This document shows, one piece after another, positions 9,079 to 16,622 of a DNA stretch of 35,471 nt; positions within the stretch are counted from its first letter, which is position 1, and each line of letters opens with the position of its first letter. Origin of the DNA: Mongoliibacter sp. GTDB lineage: Bacteria; Bacteroidota; Bacteroidia; Cytophagales; Cyclobacteriaceae. Below the pieces are notes generated by a model that saw only the letters and a list, made by a program, of their open reading frames with translations, ran no database searches and was not told the DNA's origin. The stretch is from NCBI RefSeq assembly GCF_007692705.1, contig NZ_REBN01000101.1, positions 1 through 35,471 on the forward strand. The letters run 5' to 3'. The position numbers and the translations under genes were made by a program.

Positions 9079-10116
9079 ATGGTAGCACACAAAGACGAGG
9101 AAAATTTTGATGAAGAAGAGGTTGAACTCTTTGAGCATTATCATTTTAAGATAGATAAAGGCCAGGCCCAAATACGCATAGACAAATTTCTGACGGATAA
9201 AATAGCCAACGCTACCCGCAACAAATTACAGCAGGCGATAGATGCAGGCCATGTCCTGGTCAATGACAAACAAGTCAAAACCAATTACAAGGTCAAGCCA
9301 TTAGACAGCATTCGCATTTATCTGGAAAAACCAATCCTGCATACTGAGGTAGTTCCAGAAAATATTCCATTGGATATTGTGTATGAAGATGATTCACTCA
9401 TGATAGTGAACAAAGCCGCGGGTATGGTAGTCCATCCTGCACACGGAAATTGGACAGGGACTTTGGTCAATGCGCTGGTTTATTATTTCAACCAACTCCC
9501 GACTATGCCGGGTAACACGGGACGACCAGGATTGGTACATAGGATCGACAAAGATACGTCTGGGTTATTGGTCATAGCCAAAACCGAGGAAGCCATGACT
9601 CATCTCGCCAATCAATTTTTTAACCACTCCATCGAGAGGACCTACATCGCGATGATTTGGGGAGAACCTGAGGCCAACGAAGGCACCATCAATGCGCACG
9701 TGGGACGTAGCGCCAAAGACCGAAGGATAGTGGATACGTTTCCTGATGGTGATCAAGGTAAACATGCCATCACACACTGGAAGGTGATACAACCATTGAG
9801 GTATGTATCCTTGGTGCAATGTCAGCTTGAAACAGGAAGGACTCACCAAATCCGTGCACATATGAAACATATTGGGCATCCATTATTCAATGATGCCATG
9901 TATGGAGGAGATAAAATCCGAAAAGGAACCCAGTTTTCTAAGTATAAATCTTTTGTTAAAAACTGCTTTGATATCTTACCGAGACAGGCGCTACATGCAA
10001 AGTCTTTGGGCTTTATACACCCGAAAAGCGGTGAAAAATTGTATTTCGAAAGTCCATTGCCAAAGGATTTTTCAGCTGTAGTAGACAGATGGGTAAACTA
10101 CGTGAATTATGAATAA
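9079..10116 (+). CDS. rluD: RluD-family 23S rRNA pseudouridine synthase
   Basis: A 345-aa RluA/RluD-type pseudouridine synthase that isomerises uridines in 23S rRNA; in RluD proper these lie in helix 69. The start is ATG 9079; an upstream extension of 18 residues is not family-like. An acidic N-terminus leads into an S4 RNA-binding domain (about 30-80, IRIDKFLTDKIANATRNKLQ). The catalytic domain carries HRIDKDTSG with nucleophile Asp157, and GRTHQIRAH further on. Paralogues RluA and RluC share these motifs, but the S4 domain and high similarity to Bacteroidota RluD favour this name. The gene is followed by the unusual RNA-bearing gap. Confidence 0.9.
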   Translation: MVAHKDEENFDEEEVELFEHYHFKIDKGQAQIRIDKFLTDKIANATRNKLQQAIDAGHVLVNDKQVKTNYKVKPLDSIRIYLEKPILHTEVVPENIPLDIVYEDDSLMIVNKAAGMVVHPAHGNWTGTLVNALVYYFNQLPTMPGNTGRPGLVHRIDKDTSGLLVIAKTEEAMTHLANQFFNHSIERTYIAMIWGEPEANEGTINAHVGRSAKDRRIVDTFPDGDQGKHAITHWKVIQPLRYVSLVQCQLETGRTHQIRAHMKHIGHPLFNDAMYGGDKIRKGTQFSKYKSFVKNCFDILPRQALHAKSLGFIHPKSGEKLYFESPLPKDFSAVVDRWVNYVNYE

Positions 10117-10124
10117 GCCTAACG

Positions 10125-10144
10125 ATTGACCAAAATTGGTCAAT
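10125..10144. repeat. 9-bp inverted repeat after rluD
   Basis: ATTGACCAA-aa-TTGGTCAAT lies 8 nt after the rluD stop. It could be a hairpin that protects the 3' end or a protein site. No T-tract follows, so it is not a standard intrinsic terminator. Between here and 10337 there is a further short repeat (GAGTTT-tgg-AAACTC, 10180-10194) and AT-rich sequence without a credible gene. Confidence 0.4.
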
Positions 10145-10337
10145 GATTCAAGAATTCAAAGAAAGAATTGTGGTATCTGGAGTTTTGGAAACTCAAAATC
10201 CATTACCAAGTTTTCAATACTGCCAGTTCCGCAATCGATGTAGAATAAGATTTTTTTATTTAAACGCCCCTTTTTTACAAATACTGTATATTTTCGCCTA
10301 ATTATTTGCAGGATTTTTAAATTTTAGCTTAAATACA

Positions 10338-10345
10338 TACATTTG
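10338..10345 (+). promoter_or_regulatory. -7 promoter element for the first tRNA-like RNA
   Basis: TACATTTG matches TAnnTTTG exactly. It sits at the left edge of a long inverted repeat and about 34 nt before the first tRNA-like stem. No clear -33 element lies at 19-21 bp. If active, transcription would begin inside the inverted repeat near 10349-10352. Confidence 0.45.
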
Positions 10346-10378
10346 TAATGTTGAAACAATTAAAGTTTTAACATTACA
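10344..10378 (+). repeat. 14-bp inverted repeat abutting the first tRNA-like stem
   Basis: TGTAATGTTGAAAC (10344-10357) pairs with GTTTTAACATTACA (10365-10378), with one G-T wobble and a 7-nt loop AATTAAA. Its right arm ends exactly where the acceptor-like stem of the next element begins, so the two helices would stack in RNA. It also overlaps the -7 element, so it may instead be a DNA operator. Confidence 0.65.
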
Positions 10379-10436
10379 TGTAGGATTGCAGAAGAGAAGA
10401 CAAAAGTCTGAAGGCGCAAATCCTTCTCCTACATCA
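10379..10436 (+). ncRNA. Minimal tRNA-like RNA, no D-arm
   Basis: TGTAGGA (10379-10385) pairs perfectly with TCCTACA (10427-10433), and A10378-T10434 can extend this. Directly abutting on the 3' side is a perfect 5-bp T-arm GAAGG/CCTTC (10410-10414/10422-10426) with a 7-nt loop CGCAAAT, which keeps C56 and A58 but not TT at 54-55. The 24 nt between holds a 4-bp hairpin AGAC-AAAA-GTCT (10398-10409) stacking on the T-arm. There is no D-arm and no room for an anticodon arm of normal size. The 55-nt core is followed by T-CA, then by a terminator. The perfect stems argue against simple decay. Function unknown. Confidence 0.65.
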
Positions 10437-10465
10437 GGTTATTTTGGGTTTATTGTTAATTGACT

Positions 10466-10497
10466 AAAGCTGTGAAATTTTGTTTCGCAGCTTTTTT
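10466..10497 (+). terminator. Strong intrinsic terminator of the first RNA unit
   Basis: AAAGCTGTGAAA (10466-10477) pairs with TTTCGCAGCTTT (10483-10494) over 12 bp with one wobble and a 5-nt loop, then a T-run to 10497. It ends 60 nt after the minimal tRNA-like element and is far from any protein gene, so it marks a separate small transcript. Confidence 0.85.
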
Positions 10498-10654
10498 GCT
10501 TTTTAGGGTTTGTTGAACCATTGAAAATTCCGTAAAAATCAGAATGATATCAACAATCATTTTTCATTTTAGCAATAAAAATAACTCTTTAATAAAAAAT
10601 ATATATTTTTTTGCCAATTATATTAAATAACTATTAATAAATCAGTCCATTTAC

Positions 10655-10662
10655 TAGTTTTG
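10655..10662 (+). promoter_or_regulatory. -7 promoter element for the second tRNA-like RNA
   Basis: TAGTTTTG matches TAnnTTTG and lies 145 nt upstream of the expanded tRNA-like element. The stretch 10498-10806 between the two RNA units is otherwise very AT-rich and holds no gene I can support. No clear -33 element is seen. Confidence 0.4.
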
Positions 10663-10671
10663 TGTCATTCA

Positions 10672-10689
10672 AAATGATCTTGATCATTT
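10672..10689. promoter_or_regulatory. Palindrome downstream of the second RNA promoter
   Basis: AAATGATC-tt-GATCATTT is a perfect 8-bp inverted repeat, 9 bp downstream of the -7 element, where the transcript would begin. It could be an operator or a 5' hairpin of the transcript. Confidence 0.5.
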
Positions 10690-10806
10690 CAATTTTCTTT
10701 TCTCTTACGAAAACTAAGCTTGTTTGGTGGAGAAAAAAGTTTAGCCCATTATCACGGGAAAACATAAAAATAGAAACGGTCGGATACATAATTGAAAATA
10801 TCATAC

Positions 10807-10945
10807 TGTAGGGTGATGAAACTGGCAGACATGCCCCCCTGTCTCGGGGGTGGAGGTCCTGATCACAATCAGGAAAGGATAAAGCGTGTCAAGAGCTCTG
10901 ATGTTGCCTAACAACTCCGTGGAGGTTCGAATCCTTCTCCTACAG
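10807..10945 (+). ncRNA. Expanded class II tRNA-like RNA with GUC anticodon position
   Basis: Acceptor stem TGTAGGG (10807-10813) pairs with TCCTACA (10938-10944), discriminator G10945, no encoded CCA. U8 is present. The D-arm ATG/CAT with GG at 10824-10825 resembles class II (Leu-like) tRNAs. The anticodon arm is CCCCC/GGGGG (10834-10838/10846-10850) around a 7-nt loop CTGTCTC, placing GTC at 34-36 and an abnormal T at 37. The T-arm GGAGG-TTCGAAT-CCTTC (10921-10937) is canonical. The variable arm is closed by GGAG/CTCC (10852-10855/10915-10918) and encloses 59 nt with a 7-bp hairpin (10857-10874), the palindrome AGAGCTCT (10892-10899) and a 4-bp hairpin (10903-10915). It may be a non-decoding tRNA-like RNA, a mischarging tRNA or a decayed tRNA. 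Confidence 0.75.
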
Positions 10946-10971
10946 CAAAAGTATTTGGGTTATATATGACT

Positions 10972-11017
10972 GAGGCACGCTGGATTCTTCGAGATATCTA
11001 CAGCGTGTCTCTTTTTT
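10972..11017 (+). terminator. Strong intrinsic terminator of the second RNA unit
   Basis: GAGGCACGCTG (10972-10982) pairs with CAGCGTGTCTC (11001-11011) over 11 bp with one wobble, followed by TTTTTT (11012-11017). It separates the RNA unit from the large envelope-protein gene that starts 74 nt later. The 3' arm contains AGCGTGTC, which also occurs at 10883-10890 inside the expanded variable arm. Confidence 0.88.
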
Positions 11018-11090
11018 GAGTCTAAAATGATACCTTGAATTCCTATTTTTCCAAAGCATTTATATTACTTTTACTTTCATAGTTTTTTCT

Positions 11091-14000
11091 ATGGAAAAGC
11101 CAGATATCAAATCCAATATAAAGGTTCTATTCAAGAAGCGATACTTACGTATTGCAGGATTAGTGTTGCTTATTCTTACTGTCATTCAGTTTGCTGTCTA
11201 TTTCAGTTCTGATTTTTTGTTGCGCAACTATCTAAAGGATAAAGTAAATACAGCTTCTGAAAACAAATATGAAATCGATTTTGACCGCTTTTATATATCT
11301 CTAGTAAAAAGAGGGGTTCATTTTGTAGGACTCAAAATCAACCCCGTCGAAGAAGTTTTTGAAGAACTGGACAGCACGGCTTATTACAGGGCTGATATTC
11401 CTCAATTATCCGTAACAGGCTTAAATTACCTCTTTAGGAAAAAGGAAGTGGTCATAGGAAACCTGAGCCTGAAAAGCCCTGAACTGGACTTCCGCCTCAA
11501 AATTGAAGGGATTATAGAAGAAAACCTAGATGAGTCCCCTTTGGAAATCCTGCAAAAAGAAATCAAAAAGTCCTTTTTGGGTTCGAGGTTGAACGAAATC
11601 AGAATCAGGAACTTGCAAATTGACGATGCCGATGTCTTACTACAGAATTTTATAGCTCAAAAGTCCATCAAAGCTGAAAACTCCAACTTGTACATCAGGG
11701 ACATACAGCTCCTTCAGGAAAGATCTCCTGAGACTCCCTTTAATGCCGAGGGTTTTGCTTTTGATATGGATAATTTCCAGGTTTTACTCGCAGACAGTGT
11801 GCATACCATTTATGCTGGAGAAATTGAAGTCTCTTCTTTGGAACAATTTATAAAAGCCAAAGACCTGAAAATTGAGCCGAACTTTGATAGGTTTTCAAAG
11901 ACTTATTTTGACGCTGAACTTGACGAGTTACTGCTTTCAGATGCCGACATCAACAAAGTATTCTATACTTCCGAGGTAGATGTAGGTCAACTCAAGCTTC
12001 AAAATCCAAGATTTGACTTGTATACCAGTAGTTCAGGAAAAAGAAGTGGGGAAATTGAAAATTTTGAATTGTATGACCTGATTGAAGGAATCCTTGAATC
12101 AATTTCCATCCATGATTTTACTATTGATGAGGGCAGGTTCAGCCAAAGACGAGCTGATAATAGGAATTCCCGTGTAATAAGTGCGGAAAGAATTGATTTC
12201 AGAATGGAGGAGTTCTACATAGGTCCTGAGGATTCCAAAAAGGAAAATCAATTTTTTTACGCGGACAATGCATCTGTTGAGCTTTTTGATGTAGAATTGA
12301 TTTTGGCTGATAGTATACATCAGATCAATGGTGCCCACGTCCTGCTTTCATCATTTGAGGACAAAATCCAGATTGATGGCTTTCATCTATTTCCAGTCGA
12401 AGGCTATGAGCCTGATGAAAACAAAACGCTACTTGATATCCAGGTACCAAACCTTTCCATATCAGAAGCAAACCTCAAGAAAATCTATAACCAAGGGATA
12501 ATCGATATCCAAAATGTAGCTATTGAGCAACCTGAGATCCTTCTTCGAGATGTACAAGGCAAACAGGACCAAACTGGTAATTTTAATATAAACGACATTT
12601 ACGCTGAATTTTTGGAGGGTATATATGTCAAAAAATTTGAAATCAGAGACGGTTCGCTCATTGTAGACAACAGGGTCAGGGTGCGGCAGGACAGTCTTTC
12701 TTTCGGTAAAGTCAATCTGATTTTGGAAAATTTCGCCTTAAATGCTGAGACTGAAGAGTCAGACTCTAAAAGTTTCTTTTGGGCAGATAACCTGGAATTA
12801 GAATTACAGGAATATGCTTTAAAACTTTCTGATAACCTTCATGTATTCAAAGCTGACCGGGTTTTTCTGGATACAAAAAGATCCTTAATCAGCATAGATG
12901 GTTTTGCTTTGGAGCCATTTGACCGGACACAGATTCAGGCAACTTTAGACCGCTATGGGAAAAAAACAACTTTGGATATTTTTGTACCTAAATTTACCGC
13001 AACAGGGGTTGATATCAGGAAAGCTTATTTTGATGGTATTCTAAATATCAGAAATATCCGGGTACCTTCTCCCAAAATCAGCATCATACGACATAGACCG
13101 AGTGATCAGACCGAGGAACGGGAAGGAGTAGATCAACAGGAGATTTTGGAACTCCTGACCAATTATTTTTCAGAAATAAAAGTAGAAAGCCTAACCTTAC
13201 AACAAGGGACACTCAATTATGAAAATTATGTCAGGGATAGAATTAGGACTTTTGCTGAGGAAAATGTTTCCATCTCAGTCAAGAACTTTTACCTGAATAA
13301 AGATGCCTCGCCAGATGAGCTACGCTCACTGTTTTCAGAAGAGGTAGACCTGAGGCTCAATAACTATGTTTTCAATATCGCAGATGGGAAATATAACATC
13401 CTAGCGGATCGCATCAGTTTCAATACAGCAAGAGAAGAAATTGTAGCTTCTAATGTCAGTCTAAATCCCAAGAGGAATTTCACTGACAAAACGAGGGTCT
13501 CTGTCAATATCCCCGAAATGTCTTTTCGGGGAGTGGACTTGGAGGGTTTTCTTTTTGACAATGAATTGAAATTGGAAATGGTAAAATTCACCGGTTCCGA
13601 TGTCAGTATCCTAATCAACAACGACCTTGATGACGATGATACAGCACCTTCAAGAAGGTCAAGAAGGGATAGGGCCTTACCAAAAACAATAGATGTCATC
13701 GGTATAGATACCATACAAGCCGAGAGGGCTCAATTTAAATTGGCTTTCAGGGAAAACGGCACTCAAAGAGAACTGGTGAACACAGGAATAAATCTTTCAT
13801 TTTATGACTTCCTTTTGGACTCTGCCATAATCAGTAAAGGGGATATTTCTGGATTTTTTGGTGGTTTGAGTATGGATATTGATGAATTTTGGTTGACCTT
13901 ACCGGACAGCATACACCAAGTCACTTTTTCCAAAGTAGAGTTAGATACCAGGTATGAGGGAGTTTTATTGAATAATTTCAGAATAATCCCAAAAGACCTG

Positions 14001-15437
14001 AGCGGTAAGCCAGGAGTCCCTGTTTTCTCCGGACATATTCCTACTGCACTGATCAAAACCAATGCTTTGGCTGAGCTGCAGCAAAGTGGAGAATTGGTGG
14101 TTTCGGACTTACGTTTATTTAAGCCTGATATTGAAATTTTTATGGATCAGGTTGCTAGGGAAAAACAGCAGGATGATGACGATGAAAAAGATGACAAAAG
14201 GTCATTGGTTGAAAAATTAAAAATTGGCGAGTTTGAAATCGTGGAGGGGGATATTTTCATTTTTCGAAAAGATGGATCTAAGGAGCCACAGGGAATAAAA
14301 AACCTTAACTTAATTCTTGCAGACCTTGACCTTGACCTTTTGAAGCTAGAAGACCTGAAACCTAAAGATTTGCTTAAAAAGGAATTCAGTCTAAGCTTCC
14401 CCGATTACGAATTCTTGTTACCCGACAGCCTAAATAAAATAAGCATAGGATTTGTCGATGTAGAAAATGAGAAAATCACCCTCAAAGAAATCTTATTTGA
14501 GCCCCGATATGGAAAGTATGCCTACACGCGAAAAGTGGGGTACCAGACAGATGTGGCTACCATCAAAATACCGGAAATCATTATCAGTAGAGCTGATTTA
14601 GAAAAGGTTCTCGAGGAAGAAATTTTGATAGCGAATAAAATATCAGTCAAAGGGGCCCAAGCGAATCTTTTCAGAGATAAAAGATATGATATTAAGGAAG
14701 ACAAATACCGACCAATGCCCCAGGAGTTGATGCAAAAAGCGGGGATCATGCTAAGGCTTGACACCTTGGAATTATTGGATGGAGAGGTGATTTACACCGA
14801 GTTTCCAGAGAATGGAATGATTCCGGGAAAACTGTTTTTTGATAATATGAACATTTCCTTTTTCCCTTTCCATTTGGCAAAAGAAGATGGCGATTATACC
14901 TTAGAAGAAGCTTACCTGATAGGAAACACTAAACTTTATGGAGAGGGCAAACTCGAATTAGAAGCCAAACTTGGCTTCAAAAATCCCTACCCAATGGATA
15001 TAACTGCAACAATCGGAGAATTTGATGTCCGTATTATCAATCCAATTCTGGAGAACAATGCTTTTCTGAGGGCATTGGAAGGAAAAGTTAATGGCGCCGA
15101 ATGGAACTTTAAGGCTACGGATCGAGACGCTGTAGGCTTGATGACTCTCCTGTACCAAGACCTCAAATTAGAATTGTTAGAGGAAAGAACCCTAGAGAGA
15201 GGAAGGGGAAGGAAAGGAATTCTGACATTCGTTTTGAATGTATTCGCTGTAAAGAGCAATAATCCGAGAAAGCTCTTTGGCAATACGGTGAGTTCAAAAA
15301 TTTATGAAGAAAGGGATACCTCCCGTTTTATCTTCAATTATTGGTGGACCACTACCCTTTCGGGATTGAAAGGCAGCTTGGGTTTAGGACAACCTCAAAT
15401 CCCAAAAAGAAGGCCTAAGGATGAGAAAGAGGATTAA
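11091..15437 (+). CDS. Giant AsmA/TamB-like repeat protein of the envelope
   Basis: A 1448-aa protein with one N-terminal membrane span (about 20-42) and a long extracytoplasmic body. Two motifs alternate. Motif B, [IV]P-x-hydrophobic...L...G.L.I.n..l..P.i.i, starts near 103, 276, 452, 632, 807, 983 and 1160. Motif A, L.DSiH.i.a..v.l...e..i.i, is at 235, 407, 581, 765, 939 and 1112. The period is 172-184 residues throughout. The last 250 residues (ALEGKVNGAEWNFKATDRDA and after) resemble AsmA C-terminal regions, and the tail is basic/acidic. AsmA-like proteins are thought to form hydrophobic grooves that carry lipids across the periplasm; that role is inferred. A D/E-rich linker lies at about 1022-1032. 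It appears monocistronic. Confidence 0.75.
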   Translation: MEKPDIKSNIKVLFKKRYLRIAGLVLLILTVIQFAVYFSSDFLLRNYLKDKVNTASENKYEIDFDRFYISLVKRGVHFVGLKINPVEEVFEELDSTAYYRADIPQLSVTGLNYLFRKKEVVIGNLSLKSPELDFRLKIEGIIEENLDESPLEILQKEIKKSFLGSRLNEIRIRNLQIDDADVLLQNFIAQKSIKAENSNLYIRDIQLLQERSPETPFNAEGFAFDMDNFQVLLADSVHTIYAGEIEVSSLEQFIKAKDLKIEPNFDRFSKTYFDAELDELLLSDADINKVFYTSEVDVGQLKLQNPRFDLYTSSSGKRSGEIENFELYDLIEGILESISIHDFTIDEGRFSQRRADNRNSRVISAERIDFRMEEFYIGPEDSKKENQFFYADNASVELFDVELILADSIHQINGAHVLLSSFEDKIQIDGFHLFPVEGYEPDENKTLLDIQVPNLSISEANLKKIYNQGIIDIQNVAIEQPEILLRDVQGKQDQTGNFNINDIYAEFLEGIYVKKFEIRDGSLIVDNRVRVRQDSLSFGKVNLILENFALNAETEESDSKSFFWADNLELELQEYALKLSDNLHVFKADRVFLDTKRSLISIDGFALEPFDRTQIQATLDRYGKKTTLDIFVPKFTATGVDIRKAYFDGILNIRNIRVPSPKISIIRHRPSDQTEEREGVDQQEILELLTNYFSEIKVESLTLQQGTLNYENYVRDRIRTFAEENVSISVKNFYLNKDASPDELRSLFSEEVDLRLNNYVFNIADGKYNILADRISFNTAREEIVASNVSLNPKRNFTDKTRVSVNIPEMSFRGVDLEGFLFDNELKLEMVKFTGSDVSILINNDLDDDDTAPSRRSRRDRALPKTIDVIGIDTIQAERAQFKLAFRENGTQRELVNTGINLSFYDFLLDSAIISKGDISGFFGGLSMDIDEFWLTLPDSIHQVTFSKVELDTRYEGVLLNNFRIIPKDLSGKPGVPVFSGHIPTALIKTNALAELQQSGELVVSDLRLFKPDIEIFMDQVAREKQQDDDDEKDDKRSLVEKLKIGEFEIVEGDIFIFRKDGSKEPQGIKNLNLILADLDLDLLKLEDLKPKDLLKKEFSLSFPDYEFLLPDSLNKISIGFVDVENEKITLKEILFEPRYGKYAYTRKVGYQTDVATIKIPEIIISRADLEKVLEEEILIANKISVKGAQANLFRDKRYDIKEDKYRPMPQELMQKAGIMLRLDTLELLDGEVIYTEFPENGMIPGKLFFDNMNISFFPFHLAKEDGDYTLEEAYLIGNTKLYGEGKLELEAKLGFKNPYPMDITATIGEFDVRIINPILENNAFLRALEGKVNGAEWNFKATDRDAVGLMTLLYQDLKLELLEERTLERGRGRKGILTFVLNVFAVKSNNPRKLFGNTVSSKIYEERDTSRFIFNYWWTTTLSGLKGSLGLGQPQIPKRRPKDEKED

Positions 15438-15549
15438 GACTTGTTGTTTAATTGGGTAATTGATGAACTGACGAATTGATAAACTAAGAGCTTGGTGATC
15501 ACAAAGTTAATTTGTTAAAAGTTAAAGGTTGGATAGCTAAATTGAAGGT

Positions 15550-15578
15550 CGTAAATCAACAATCGTAAATCGTAAATC
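15550..15578 (+). repeat. Short CGTAAATC repeat cluster
   Basis: CGTAAATC occurs at 15550-15557, 15564-15571 and 15571-15578, the last two sharing a base, between convergent genes. The sequence left of it (15450-15490) also repeats AATTGAT/GAATTGAT-like words. It looks like the simple intergenic repeat often seen in this phylum. No gene or T-rich terminator is visible in 15438-15582. Confidence 0.6.
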
Positions 15579-15582
15579 AAGA

Positions 15583-16482
15583 CTACCTCCTATTCCCAAC
15601 CCACACACCAAAAATCACGGCTGCTATGCCTATATAATGGCCTAACAACAAAACTTCTCCATCCCATACACCCCACAATATGGCGACAATGGGTATGAGG
15701 TAGGTGACTGAACTTGCAAAAACCGGTGTTGCTACTTTAACCATCACATTGAAAAGAATCAAAGCCAAGGCAGTACCCACTACTCCTAAAATGGTCAGGT
15801 ACCCAGCTGCCAGCATGGCTCCTTCGACATGAAGCAGCTTGAAGGAAAACTGGGTAAAAGCAAATAAATAAATCAAAGCCAAAGGCAAGACCATGGTAAG
15901 AGAAATGGCTGTAATGGCAACAGGCTTTAGTTCTACAAATCTGAATTTGATAATATTGAGGTTTACACCATAACATGCACAGGCCAATAACACAAAAAAT
16001 GCGTAGACGTTGATGTCGCCGAAAGATCCAAAACCAGAGCCCTCTTTTACAATAAGGAGTAAGACCACTCCAACAAAAGCAATAAATAAACCCAGTGAAT
16101 TTCTTCTGGTGATTTTTGAATTGAAAAACAAGGCACCTATAACCACCACAAATAATGGAGTCATGGCATTGAAAACTCCTGTGAGAGATGAACTCAGTTG
16201 TGTCTGTGCCTTAGCGAAAAGAAATGCAGGGATAAAGCTTCCCACAAATCCTACAATGATCAGATTTTTGACCTGACGGCTATTTAATGATTTGAGACGG
16301 GGCAAAGACAAAGGTAAAAGAAAAATACCCGCAGCCACTATCCGGAAAGCGCCCACCTCTCCTGGGGAAAAAACTTCCAGTCCTCTTTTAATCAGAATAA
16401 AAGAACTTCCCCAAACCAAAGCCAAAACAATAAGGAAGGCCCAGGCTTTTAAAGCATTTTCAGACTGCAGGTCTCTTGACAT
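15583..16482 (-). CDS. EamA-family (DMT) transporter
   Basis: A 299-aa inner-membrane protein with about ten hydrophobic helices arranged as two EamA repeats (about 12-140 and 155-295). WGSSFILIKRGLEVFSPGEVGAFR (24-47) is the typical first-helix/loop signature of drug/metabolite transporters, and the second repeat ends in YLIPIVAILWGVWDGE. Family members export amino acids, nucleotides or other small metabolites; the substrate cannot be told. It lies downstream of dusB on the same strand, separated by a hairpin, and convergent with the giant envelope gene. Confidence 0.92.
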   Translation of the reverse strand: MSRDLQSENALKAWAFLIVLALVWGSSFILIKRGLEVFSPGEVGAFRIVAAGIFLLPLSLPRLKSLNSRQVKNLIIVGFVGSFIPAFLFAKAQTQLSSSLTGVFNAMTPLFVVVIGALFFNSKITRRNSLGLFIAFVGVVLLLIVKEGSGFGSFGDINVYAFFVLLACACYGVNLNIIKFRFVELKPVAITAISLTMVLPLALIYLFAFTQFSFKLLHVEGAMLAAGYLTILGVVGTALALILFNVMVKVATPVFASSVTYLIPIVAILWGVWDGEVLLLGHYIGIAAVIFGVWVGNRR

Positions 16483-16527
16483 AGAGGTAAATGAATTAGG
16501 AAAATTAAATCTCTACTCCATAAGTAA

Positions 16528-16557
16528 GCAGGCATGGGTGATAAATCCCATGCCTGC
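16528..16557 (-). terminator. Hairpin between dusB and the EamA gene
   Basis: GCAGGCATGGG pairs perfectly with CCCATGCCTGC over 11 bp with an 8-nt loop, 66 nt past the dusB stop. The following minus-strand bases (TTACTTATGG) are only weakly T-rich, so it may be an attenuator or mRNA-end hairpin rather than an efficient terminator. Confidence 0.55.
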
Positions 16558-16622
16558 CTATATATTATGACTATAAATAAAACTCTTTTCGAAATGAATC
16601 TTACGCAGTTTTATTAAGGAGT

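Noticed and set aside
10143-10301. A 52-codon ORF after rluD
   Set aside because: Its second half is AT-rich low-complexity sequence running into the RNA promoter region, there is no recognisable motif, and it overlaps an inverted repeat; likely chance.
10420-10944. The shared 15-nt 3' ends as attachment sites of an integrated element
   Set aside because: No integrase or cargo gene lies between the copies, and both units keep matching terminators, so duplication of an RNA gene is the simpler reading.
10379-10945. A single tmRNA spanning both tRNA-like elements
   Set aside because: Each element has its own complete acceptor stem, a terminator separates them, and no tag reading frame or typical tmRNA ends are seen.
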